This document shows positions 1 through 7,540 of a stretch of DNA of 20,092 bases, one piece after another. A program made the position numbers and the translations under genes. Position 1 is the stretch's first letter; each line of letters begins with the position of its first letter. The notes under the pieces are model-generated. The model was not told where the DNA came from. It saw nothing but the letters and a program-made list of their open reading frames with translations, and made no database searches. Origin of the DNA: DASQDN01 sp035630195 (GTDB lineage Bacteria > Acidobacteriota > Terriglobia > Bryobacterales > Bryobacteraceae); assembly GCA_035630195.1 (NCBI GenBank), contig DASQLD010000301.1:1-20092 (forward strand), in the 5' to 3' direction.

Positions 1-1
1 C

Positions 2-928
2 GGAGGCGAGGTCCACTCTGCGGTGGAAGTATTCGGACTCCAGCGCGCATCGTGCCGACTTCCTTTTGAACCCTCCGCGATTGTTGCGGCAATTGTCACT
101 GACGCGCTTGAAGTCCTCGTCGCAAACGAGGATCGAAAGAATATCGCTTTAGTGCATTTCGCTTCGCCCGAACCACTGCCGGTTGTCACCGATCTTTCCC
201 CATCAGATGCCGAGTCACCCGGCGGCCAAGACGAAGGCGACGACATGGATCAGGATCGAGAAGAGGACGACGACTCTCCTCTGTTTCGCGTAACTATCCC
301 TCCACCGCAAGTGAAATGGACTTTGCAATTGGATCAGCCCGCTGTCGGCATCGCCTTCGCGGCAGGGACCGGCAAACAGCAGGAACTACGCGCTCTGTGT
401 CTTGTCACCCAACAGAGCGACGGAGTAGAAGTTCGCTACGCCACAGTTGATAACGACCAACGTCCGAGAAGTTTCACTTCGATTCTGATTGCCGGTGGCT
501 CCGCACTTCAGAACTGCGAACCCGTCATGAAGTTCGATTCTTCCGGCAATGCGCATATCGCTCTTCTGCTGAATTCGACGACACCCGGCGGGCACGCTAC
601 AACGCTCGTTGCTCGAACGTCCTTCGACCGGAACGGACGTCCGAGGCTGGACAGCGGAACCATCTATCATGAGAACGCCGAAACTCCGACTGAGCCGCGC
701 GGCGGGGCAATCTCTCTTTATGTCGACGATAATGGCGGGCCCTGGTATATCGACTGGTGCGTGCTTCTCAACGACGATACTTGTGTGGCCAGCAGCCGCA
801 TCGCAACTGCCGGCCTAAAAACGGGGCCGGCTACGATCTGCCGGCCTCCTCAACTCCTGAGCTTTCACAACAGGTTCTACCTGACTTCATTCCGTAGCGG
901 CAGGCCCGCGTTCATTGATTGCGTGTAG
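2..928 (+). CDS. Unrecognised protein, 3' part (5' end outside window)
   Basis: I do not recognise this protein. The frame is open to the left edge, so it probably starts upstream; an internal GTG at 23 is the first possible start in view and would give 301 residues, but no Shine-Dalgarno sequence precedes it. Counting from that GTG, residues 60-87 are very acidic, with runs of Asp and Glu, and look like a disordered linker. The remainder alternates short hydrophobic strands with polar turns, and pieces such as KFDSSGNAHIALL and SLYVDDNGGPWYID resemble blades of a beta-propeller or lectin-like fold; this is only an impression. It has no membrane segment in view and a few cysteines near the C-terminus. 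It is convergent with the UxuA-like gene and ends inside a hairpin. Confidence 0.6.
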   Translation, partial: GGEVHSAVEVFGLQRASCRLPFEPSAIVAAIVTDALEVLVANEDRKNIALVHFASPEPLPVVTDLSPSDAESPGGQDEGDDMDQDREEDDDSPLFRVTIPPPQVKWTLQLDQPAVGIAFAAGTGKQQELRALCLVTQQSDGVEVRYATVDNDQRPRSFTSILIAGGSALQNCEPVMKFDSSGNAHIALLLNSTTPGGHATTLVARTSFDRNGRPRLDSGTIYHENAETPTEPRGGAISLYVDDNGGPWYIDWCVLLNDDTCVASSRIATAGLKTGPATICRPPQLLSFHNRFYLTSFRSGRPAFIDCV

Positions 929-946
929 CCACGCAGCTACACGCAA
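919..946. terminator. Hairpin between convergent genes, likely bidirectional terminator
   Basis: A perfect 11-bp inverted repeat (TTGCGTGTAGC at 919-929, GCTACACGCAA at 936-946) encloses a 6-nt loop. It contains the TAG stop of the first gene (926-928) and lies 4 bp from the TGA stop of the minus-strand UxuA-like gene (951-953). The two genes are convergent, so one hairpin could stop both transcripts. Neither side has a clear T-run, so it is not a textbook intrinsic terminator. Confidence 0.6.
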
Positions 947-950
947 CCCG

Positions 951-2093
951 TCACGACTTACTTTGCGCCGCTTTCAACATCGAATTCATGCAACCCAGCA
1001 GATAAGCCAATCCGGGGCTGGGGCGGAAAGCGCCATCTCTCGCTGGCCCGCGTGTTGTATCCGGCGCTGTGGGCGAGACCCCCAACGCCGGAATATGATC
1101 GGGAATCACGATGCCATCGAAGCCCACTTCGACAAGAGCCCTCATCACTTTGCTCATGTCGTAGTAGCCGTCGTCGATCAGGGTCTCGGTGAAATGCGGC
1201 AGAGGAGCGCTTACGTTACGGAAATGAATTTTGAAGAGCTTTTTCTTCCCTGCAAAGTACTTGATCATCTCCTCTGGATAGGCGCCTGTCAGAGCCTTAC
1301 CACCCTCCAGCCACGACCCGACACATAAGCAGACACCGATATTGGGGCTGTCGGCGATGTCAATCGCCTTCTTGTAACCTTCAAAGTTACTAAAGATGCA
1401 CCGTGGCACGCCGGCCAGCATTGGCTGAGGCGGGTCATCCGGATGGATGCCGATACGTACACCCGCTTCCTCCGCTACCGGAACCACCTTTTTGATGAAG
1501 TAGGTGTAGTTCTCCCAGATCTCCTCTTTGGTGAAAACTCGGCCGTGCGACAAGGGCTCGGTATACACTTTGCCCGCCCAATTCCCCTTCCAGTCAGGGC
1601 TCTTGGAATTGCCGTCGCGTGCGGAATACCCGCGCGGGCTCGTAACCCGGCCACTCGACCAGATTCCGTTTCCCATATGCGCGTAGGTCGAATACGGAAT
1701 CCCGGCCTTTCCCAAGTACCGGATATAGTTCAGATACTCTTCGATCTTCTGGTCACGCCCCGGCAGGTTCAGCGTCACTTCCGGCATGTTGTGCAAACTG
1801 CCGCTCGGTCCCACACCGCTGCCGATGTTATAGACCTTGAACCCGCCCGCTTCCCATTGTTCGCGCTGGGCAATGAACCCCTCCGCATTTGCGGTTTCCC
1901 GCTGTGGGGCGACACTGAGCCACGTCACGCCAAGTTGCTTGAGGTAGCTCATGTACTCCGGCGAGGGCTGATTTACGCTCATGCCGATCTTGATCCCCGG
2001 AGGAATCGGCCGCAGCGTTCCAGACGCTTTGTTCGCCGCTGCAAGCGCTGCCGCGCCGCCCAATGCTACATTTGCCAGTTCTCTTCTGTTCAT
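951..2093 (-). CDS. UxuA-like mannonate dehydratase homologue with export signal
   Basis: This 380-residue protein resembles mannonate dehydratase (UxuA), the TIM-barrel enzyme that dehydrates D-mannonate to 2-keto-3-deoxygluconate. The family motif HPDDPP is at 217-222, followed by CVGSW at 257-261, IHFRN at 289-293, DDGYYDM at 307-313 and PDHIP at 331-335. By comparison with UxuA, H217, C257, H290 and D332 are the likely metal ligands. Unlike cytosolic UxuA, it starts with an NRREL twin-arginine-like pair followed by an Ala-rich hydrophobic stretch to about residue 20, suggesting export, probably by Tat. The ATG follows the receptor's stop by two bases, and its Shine-Dalgarno GGAG (2102-2105) lies in the receptor's last codons, so translation is probably coupled. 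The actual substrate may be another sugar acid or ketose. Confidence 0.82.
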   Translation of the reverse strand: MNRRELANVALGGAAALAAANKASGTLRPIPPGIKIGMSVNQPSPEYMSYLKQLGVTWLSVAPQRETANAEGFIAQREQWEAGGFKVYNIGSGVGPSGSLHNMPEVTLNLPGRDQKIEEYLNYIRYLGKAGIPYSTYAHMGNGIWSSGRVTSPRGYSARDGNSKSPDWKGNWAGKVYTEPLSHGRVFTKEEIWENYTYFIKKVVPVAEEAGVRIGIHPDDPPQPMLAGVPRCIFSNFEGYKKAIDIADSPNIGVCLCVGSWLEGGKALTGAYPEEMIKYFAGKKKLFKIHFRNVSAPLPHFTETLIDDGYYDMSKVMRALVEVGFDGIVIPDHIPALGVSPTAPDTTRGPARDGAFRPSPGLAYLLGCMNSMLKAAQSKS

Positions 2094-2095
2094 GG

Positions 2096-5000
2096 CTAAA
2101 ACTCCGCTCTGATCGACATCTGTACGTTTGCCTGTGCGGTACCGAAATTGGAGAAGTCGCCAACCACGCCCGTGAAACGGCCCCAGGCGTTCGTATTGGT
2201 CAGGTTGTAATTGGTGTTGGGGGCGGCCAGATTCGGCCGCTTATGTGGGAGGTTGTGTCCATCAACTCGGAAACTGAGCATGAATCGCTCTCCCACCGGA
2301 CGCCAGCTCTTTGTCGCAAAACACTGCATCCACAACAGCGCGGGAGCCTGCAAGACACGTGCTCCCAAAGATCCGATCGTATAGGCATCCGGGTAGGCAA
2401 ACGAACTCATCTTGAAGTAGGGCGTCTGCGCTGCCGTCGGGAACCTTTGGCCCATGTCATAGTCTGGTACTCGGGCATCTTCAACCTTCGTCGTCGGATT
2501 GACGCGAGACTGCGTTAAATAACGGTTTGGACTGCCCTCGTGCGTCACGGAGACGGGCACACCAGAGTTGATGTTCTCGGTAAGGGCCACCTTCCACCCG
2601 CCAAACACGCTGTTCATGAAGCCACCTTGGTTCATCCACTTCTTGCCTTTTCCTACCGGCAGTTCGTAAACCAGAAAAGCGCCAAACTGGTGCCGCGAAT
2701 CGTACGGGGTCCGCGCCTTGCCCTGCCGGTTGTAATACGTTAGCGAATCGTCGTTGCTCAGCGACTTGGAGAGGGCATAAGTGGTGTTGAAAATCAGCCC
2801 ACTGCTGTATCGCTTCTCAATCGAGACATTCCCGCTGTGCCAGGTGTTGTGATTAAAGTTGGACAGGAAGTTGACCGTGCCGAACTGGGGATAAATCATG
2901 TAGTTCTGCCGCGCTTCAAACACCCTATCCTGCAGAGCTCTGTCGCCCCCCAGCGCGATCTCTAACGGGATGCCATTGATGTTCCACATCCGCTGCAGTC
3001 CCACGCCTGCAGATGCCTGATACATCATGTTCACGACCCAAGTGCTTCCTGGTTGATATTGAAACCCGCCGGACCAGTTCATCACGTACGCGTTTCGCAG
3101 GTTCGGGTCGCGCCAGAAAGCTGTGCGTTGGCCATAATTGGCGCCCGTGTAAGGGACCGTCCCATCTGGGTTCACGACATAATTGATCGCCCCTGGACCT
3201 TCCGACAGCCGGAACACGCCACGCGGATCGCCTACTGGTTGGAGTACGTTGTAGACACCGGCGTATTCGTCGAAGCCACCCTGAATCCCGGTGTTGTCTA
3301 CGGTCATGATGCCGAACGAAGCACGGTATACCCACTTGGGATGGAACGTCCAGGCCAAGCCCAGTCGCGGCTGGAAGTTGTTCAGGTCTTTCTTACCGAT
3401 CGTGCCCGTCGGATGCGTAATCGCCCCTCTACTTCCTGTTACGGGGTCGATTCCGTTCGGATCGAACTGCGATTGTTCTCCCCACTTCGTCGTGTAAGGG
3501 GAAAAGTATGTCCATCGCACGCCCAGATTCAGCGTCAGACCCGGCCTCACCTTCCAGTCGTCCTGGAAGTACAATTCCTGGTTCCACTGCCGCGGCATGA
3601 AGATCGCCAGTTGCTTGCTGAACGTAGCGCTCGTCACTTCGCCCATCAGGAACGCTGCAAAGTCGTTTCCGGTGTTCTGCGCAAAAGGCAAGGATGCCCC
3701 GCCGCCGAAGTTGTACTGGCCTGACGGCAGAATCGCGGTGTTGGTCCCTGAAATCGTGGAGGGTTTGTCGCTGTACAACGTCCGGATCGTCTCGAATCCC
3801 ATCTTCAAGTTATGCCGCCCGGCAACATACGTAACGTTGTCCTGAATGATCCTGTCCTCACCCACTTGTCGCGTGTAACCCATCGGCGCAATCGAGTACC
3901 CGATGTTGAAGTACGGTAACGTTTCAACTGGCACACCGGGAATGGTGATGGCGTCCTTAGCCGATTCCGGCCGCTCGGGATTCGACGAGGCGCGTCGGTT
4001 ATATCCCACGCGGAACTCATTAAACAACTGGCTCGAGATGATCTTTGTGTAGCTGATCACGCCGTTGATGTCATCGGTCGGGTTAATCTCGCGCGAGGCA
4101 TTGAACTCCGGATTTCCGAAGTTGTCGCCATTTTGCCCGCGATGATATCCGTGCGAATAGCGGAAGAATATCTTGTTGTCTTGATTAAAGTGATGGTCGA
4201 TTTTTGTGTCCCACCGGTCGCGGTTCAAACATCGGCAACTTTCCGCGCGCTGAAGATTGCCGTTGGGACCGGTTCTTGCTGGCGAACCCACCTGGTTGGG
4301 TGGCAGCCAGATGCCCAGGTCTAAGAACTTCAGGGCAACGGGATCCATCATGCTTTTTGGAATGATATTGCCCGGCAGTGGGTCGCGCGTCCAGGCGCCA
4401 TTCACCATGCGTGTCGAACGCGGATCGTAAATTGGCAACCCGCCACCCGGCGCCTCTTTGAACGAGAAGTCGCCATTCAGCATCTCCGGTGTCGGAACTG
4501 TGGTCACCCGATAATTGATCGTACGCTCGTGATTGATAGCGTAATCTTGCAGCCAGAACGTCTTATTGCGTCCGTCGTATATTTTCGGGATCACTACGGG
4601 GCCGTGCGCCACCAGATCGAAAGTCTGGTAACTCCAGGGAGCCTCGGGGGGTAGTGGATTTTGCGTGATGTAGTTCCGATGGACCCATTTACCGTTCAAA
4701 TAACGGTCTTCAAATGACGCATGCAGTTGGTTGGTTCCGGATTTATAAACCATCTTCATGGAACCGCCCGCCGAGTGCCCGTACTCAGCCGATGTTCCCG
4801 TAGTCAAAACCTTCACTTCTTCCATTGCATCCGTGCTGCCCTGAATCACGCCGTCAACCTGATTCACCGTGCCCGTATACGGGGACTTTGCGCTGATTCC
4901 ATCCATGGAGAAGCCGATGTCGTTCTGCGCCTGGCCTTGGATGTGAAAGCCCGCCTGCCCGACAACACCCACCACTCCGGGCATGTACTGCAGCAGGTAA

Positions 5001-5467
5001 ACGGTCCGCTTCATCACCCCGGGCGTTTCCACCAACGCTTTGGATCCCACTACGTATGCGCTCACCACATTCTCTGTGTTCAGCAGTGGCGTCTCTGCAG
5101 TGACCGTAACGCTGTCGGTTACCGAACCAACCTCCATCACGATGTCTATGCGTGGCACTTCAGAGGATCGCACCGTAACTCGCTCGCGAACGTACTCCTT
5201 GAAGCCGGTTGCCGTTACTTTGATCCGATATTCTCCCGGAGCCAGATAGGGCATGTAATAAGTGCCCTCGCTTGTAGTAGTGACCTCAGTCACAGTAGCT
5301 GTAGCGACATTTACGGCTGTCAGCTTGGCGCCCGCTACCAGAGCGCCGCTCGCGTCAGTGATCGTCCCCACCAGAGTTGCCCCACCACCGGTCTGCGCCA
5401 CAACACAGTTCGCAGCCAGAAACAACGTAGCCGTCAGGGACGCACCGGTCCGCAGTAACTTCGACAT
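2096..5467 (-). CDS. TonB-dependent outer-membrane receptor, Oar-like
   Basis: This is a 1123-residue outer-membrane receptor of the type abundant in Acidobacteria. A Sec signal peptide covers about residues 1-25, ending VVAQ. A carboxypeptidase-regulatory (Ig-like) domain follows at about 30-112, with GTITDASGA and the LAPGEYRIKVTATGF strand. A TonB plug spans about 125-250 and a large beta-barrel fills the rest, ending in the terminal phenylalanine typical of outer-membrane proteins. Such receptors bind large ligands, often glycans or peptides, and import them using TonB energy; the ligand is unknown here. The next gene, 2 bp downstream, is the UxuA-like enzyme. A Shine-Dalgarno GAGGTGG (5474-5480) precedes the ATG, and a good sigma-70-type promoter with a palindrome lies further upstream. 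The length and ends show no sign of damage. Confidence 0.92.
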   Translation of the reverse strand: MSKLLRTGASLTATLFLAANCVVAQTGGGATLVGTITDASGALVAGAKLTAVNVATATVTEVTTTSEGTYYMPYLAPGEYRIKVTATGFKEYVRERVTVRSSEVPRIDIVMEVGSVTDSVTVTAETPLLNTENVVSAYVVGSKALVETPGVMKRTVYLLQYMPGVVGVVGQAGFHIQGQAQNDIGFSMDGISAKSPYTGTVNQVDGVIQGSTDAMEEVKVLTTGTSAEYGHSAGGSMKMVYKSGTNQLHASFEDRYLNGKWVHRNYITQNPLPPEAPWSYQTFDLVAHGPVVIPKIYDGRNKTFWLQDYAINHERTINYRVTTVPTPEMLNGDFSFKEAPGGGLPIYDPRSTRMVNGAWTRDPLPGNIIPKSMMDPVALKFLDLGIWLPPNQVGSPARTGPNGNLQRAESCRCLNRDRWDTKIDHHFNQDNKIFFRYSHGYHRGQNGDNFGNPEFNASREINPTDDINGVISYTKIISSQLFNEFRVGYNRRASSNPERPESAKDAITIPGVPVETLPYFNIGYSIAPMGYTRQVGEDRIIQDNVTYVAGRHNLKMGFETIRTLYSDKPSTISGTNTAILPSGQYNFGGGASLPFAQNTGNDFAAFLMGEVTSATFSKQLAIFMPRQWNQELYFQDDWKVRPGLTLNLGVRWTYFSPYTTKWGEQSQFDPNGIDPVTGSRGAITHPTGTIGKKDLNNFQPRLGLAWTFHPKWVYRASFGIMTVDNTGIQGGFDEYAGVYNVLQPVGDPRGVFRLSEGPGAINYVVNPDGTVPYTGANYGQRTAFWRDPNLRNAYVMNWSGGFQYQPGSTWVVNMMYQASAGVGLQRMWNINGIPLEIALGGDRALQDRVFEARQNYMIYPQFGTVNFLSNFNHNTWHSGNVSIEKRYSSGLIFNTTYALSKSLSNDDSLTYYNRQGKARTPYDSRHQFGAFLVYELPVGKGKKWMNQGGFMNSVFGGWKVALTENINSGVPVSVTHEGSPNRYLTQSRVNPTTKVEDARVPDYDMGQRFPTAAQTPYFKMSSFAYPDAYTIGSLGARVLQAPALLWMQCFATKSWRPVGERFMLSFRVDGHNLPHKRPNLAAPNTNYNLTNTNAWGRFTGVVGDFSNFGTAQANVQMSIRAEF

Positions 5468-5473
5468 GGAAAC

Positions 5474-5480
5474 CCACCTC
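5474..5480 (-). promoter_or_regulatory. Ribosome-binding site of the TonB receptor, within a small hairpin loop
   Basis: On the minus strand GAGGTGG stands 6 nt before the ATG (5465-5467) and fixes the start. It is framed by a 5-bp inverted repeat, GGAAA (5481-5485) and TTTCC (5468-5472), so the site would sit in an 8-nt loop directly before the start codon. Whether this weak stem matters is not known. Confidence 0.6.
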
Positions 5481-5525
5481 TTTCCGCTAACCTTCTTGAA
5501 GCGAATTGTTCTCGCGTGCGACTAG

Positions 5526-5555
5526 CTTATAACAACTTTCCGGAAAGCGTGTCAA
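5526..5555 (-). promoter_or_regulatory. Sigma-70-type promoter with operator-like palindrome, reading into the TonB receptor
   Basis: On the minus strand a perfect -35 box TTGACA (5550-5555) is followed after 18 bp by TATAAG (5526-5531), one base from the -10 consensus. The expected start of transcription is near 5519, giving a leader of about 52 nt before the receptor ATG. The -35 box lies 7 bp upstream of the end of the preceding gene's stop codon at 5562, so receptor and UxuA-like gene would have their own promoter. The spacer contains a perfect 12-bp palindrome, CTTTCCGGAAAG (5536-5547), placed where a repressor could block RNA polymerase. Confidence 0.65.
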
Positions 5556-5561
5556 CGACTC

Positions 5562-6488
5562 TTACACGTCGATCTTGAGTGTCTTTTCGATATACGTGCG
5601 GCTGATGCGCGCGCTCTCCTTCGGCGGCCGCCAGGGCGACGTGTCCAGCTCAACCGTCAACCAACCCTGCCAGCCGATCCTGCCCAGGTGGGCCTTCAAT
5701 CCTTGAAAATCCACCCCGCCGGAACCAAGCGGGAAAAAGCATGGATCATTGATGCCGTCCATCTTCTCCAACCGCGTTTTCGCGCCGCCCCGGTTCTCCG
5801 GCTTGACATCCTTCATGTGGAACTCCACAATCCGATGCCCCAGCTTCCTCGTTAGCTCTACTGGATCGATCCCCGCCATCGTAATGTGACCCGTGTCCAG
5901 CACGAAGTGCACGTGCTTTGGATCGGTGTTCTCCATGATGTAATCGATCTCTCGCCGGTTCTCGAACTGACTCCACATGTGCGCGTGTGGAGCAAACTTC
6001 ACACCCTCGTCGCTGATCCGCCGCCCGAGTTCCTGCAGCGCGGTCGCCATATGCTTAAGGTCTTCCGCGGTGGTCCCTTCCGGTCGCCGTCTTCCCAAAT
6101 TGATCTTCAGGTGCGTGCATCCGAAATTCTTGTTGAACCGCACAAGCTTCAGATGATCCTTGTAGATCTGCTCGTGCTTGGTCGGATCCTCGAATCGCAT
6201 CTCGAGCGGCGCGCCATTGGAGATCGTGACGAACTGAACGCCAATCTCGTCGATCTTCTTCTGTAGCTCCTTCGGCTTCTCCCAATAGTCAACGAAGTAA
6301 TGGATGAATGACTCGACATGCGAGTACCCAACCTCGCGAGCTTCCCGAAACGATAGGAAGACGTCCTTCTCCCAACCGCCTCGCGTGTTCGTAGTAATTC
6401 CTACTTTGTAGCGCGGTGAGGACGCAGCAAACATGCGCGCCGCCAAAAGCGCAGTCGAGCAGTCGACAAACTGTCTTCGAGTAACCAT
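5562..6488 (-). CDS. Sugar phosphate isomerase/epimerase-family TIM barrel with Tat signal
   Basis: This protein belongs to the xylose-isomerase-like TIM-barrel superfamily (AP-endonuclease 2 fold), whose members isomerise or epimerise sugars or handle inositol-type compounds using divalent metal. From the ATG at 6488 it has 308 residues. TRRQF at 3-7 fits the twin-arginine consensus and is followed by a hydrophobic stretch, so it is probably exported by Tat. Likely metal-site residues are in HAH (168-170), LDTGH (197-201), HMKD (224-227) and VELD (279-282). A longer frame from 6578 is open, but it would add 30 unlikely residues before the Tat signal and overlap the divergent gene, so I prefer 6488; no good Shine-Dalgarno site precedes it. 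It lies 94 bp upstream of the receptor on the same strand. The substrate is not evident. Confidence 0.85.
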   Translation of the reverse strand: MVTRRQFVDCSTALLAARMFAASSPRYKVGITTNTRGGWEKDVFLSFREAREVGYSHVESFIHYFVDYWEKPKELQKKIDEIGVQFVTISNGAPLEMRFEDPTKHEQIYKDHLKLVRFNKNFGCTHLKINLGRRRPEGTTAEDLKHMATALQELGRRISDEGVKFAPHAHMWSQFENRREIDYIMENTDPKHVHFVLDTGHITMAGIDPVELTRKLGHRIVEFHMKDVKPENRGGAKTRLEKMDGINDPCFFPLGSGGVDFQGLKAHLGRIGWQGWLTVELDTSPWRPPKESARISRTYIEKTLKIDV

Positions 6489-6524
6489 CACGACTGGAGA
6501 TAGAATACTGCAGAAAGGCGACTG

Positions 6525-7535
6525 ATGAGACAATTTGTATTCGCTCTGCTGGTCTTCACTTGTGCAGTTTCCGCACAAACCAAGAAAGTCATTGCCAACC
6601 TGTCCCCCGAAATGACGGCGGAGTTGGCCAAGACAGCGCCGAACGTTAAAATCGTGCCCGCCCGAAACGCGGACCTCGCAAAGGAGATAGTGGACGCCGA
6701 CGCAATAGTCGGAGTCCGCTTAACGCCCGAGCTGCTCAAGCAAGCCAAACAGTTGAAGTGGCTTCACATCTCGAGCGCAGGCGTTGAACCTCACGGCAAC
6801 CAGACCGGCCTCTTCCCGGAATTGATCGAGAGCAACGTAGTTGTAACCAATGCCAAGAACGTGTACGGCCCTCAAATCGCCGATCACGCCTTCGCATTTC
6901 TTCTTGCGCTGACGCGCAAGCTGAATATCACCATCCCGCGACAGAACCTCGAAGAGTGGCCCCAAGGACGGGAAGGAATGTATGAGCTCGACGGCAAGAC
7001 CGCCGTCATCATCGGCGTAGGAGGGATCGGAAGCCAGATCGCTCAGCGCGCGCACGGGTTCGGCATGAAAGTAATCGGCGTCGATATCCGCGACATTCCG
7101 CGGAACAACATCATCCAGCGTGTTGTACCACCGGACATGCTCGACTCTGTGCTGCCCGAAGCAGATGTTGTCTTTGTGGCAGTACCCCACACCAAAAAGA
7201 GCGAGGGGATGATGGGCGCCCGGCAGTTCGAACTAATGAAGCAGGGTTCATACTTTATTGCGATATCTCGAGGCAAGATCTATGACCACGCAGCCCTTGC
7301 AAAAGCCCTCGACAGCAAGCGGATCGCCGGAGCAGGCTTGGATGCAACCGAGCCGGAACCATTGCCGAAAGGACATGCGCTCTGGAAGTTCCCCAACGTC
7401 GTAATTACTCCGCACAGCTCAGGCGGTTCTGACAACCTGCAGGCGCGCCAAAACTATCTCGTGCGAGAGAACATCCGCCGATTCGGAGCCGGCCTTCAAC
7501 TACTCAACCTCGTCGATAAGAAGGAAGGCTTTTAG
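6525..7535 (+). CDS. D-2-hydroxyacid dehydrogenase with N-terminal signal peptide
   Basis: This is a 336-residue member of the NAD-dependent D-isomer 2-hydroxyacid dehydrogenases, which interconvert 2-hydroxy and 2-keto acids. The Rossmann motif GVGGIGS is at 164-170, with an acidic residue (D187) after the second strand, suggesting NAD rather than NADP. The catalytic residues are visible: R249 in SRGK, E278 in EPEPLP and H297 in TPHSSG. The first 18 residues are a typical Sec signal peptide ending AVSAQ, which is odd because the periplasm is thought to lack free NAD. The ATG is preceded by GAAAGG (6513-6518) at a good distance. It heads a plus-strand set of four closely spaced genes and is divergent from the isomerase-like gene, with only 36 bp between the starts. 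Confidence 0.87.
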   Translation: MRQFVFALLVFTCAVSAQTKKVIANLSPEMTAELAKTAPNVKIVPARNADLAKEIVDADAIVGVRLTPELLKQAKQLKWLHISSAGVEPHGNQTGLFPELIESNVVVTNAKNVYGPQIADHAFAFLLALTRKLNITIPRQNLEEWPQGREGMYELDGKTAVIIGVGGIGSQIAQRAHGFGMKVIGVDIRDIPRNNIIQRVVPPDMLDSVLPEADVVFVAVPHTKKSEGMMGARQFELMKQGSYFIAISRGKIYDHAALAKALDSKRIAGAGLDATEPEPLPKGHALWKFPNVVITPHSSGGSDNLQARQNYLVRENIRRFGAGLQLLNLVDKKEGF

Positions 7536-7540
7536 CGCAG

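Noticed and set aside
4721..5458. Long plus-strand open frame (245 codons) opposite the TonB receptor gene
   Set aside because: Its product is rich in His, Arg, Ser and Cys with no family resemblance, and the opposite strand is a convincing receptor. It is a shadow of codon bias; the same holds for 3053-3724, 1443-2099 and other antisense frames.
6489..6578. Extended start for the isomerase-like gene at 6578
   Set aside because: It would put about 30 unlikely residues ahead of a good Tat signal and overlap the divergent dehydrogenase gene.
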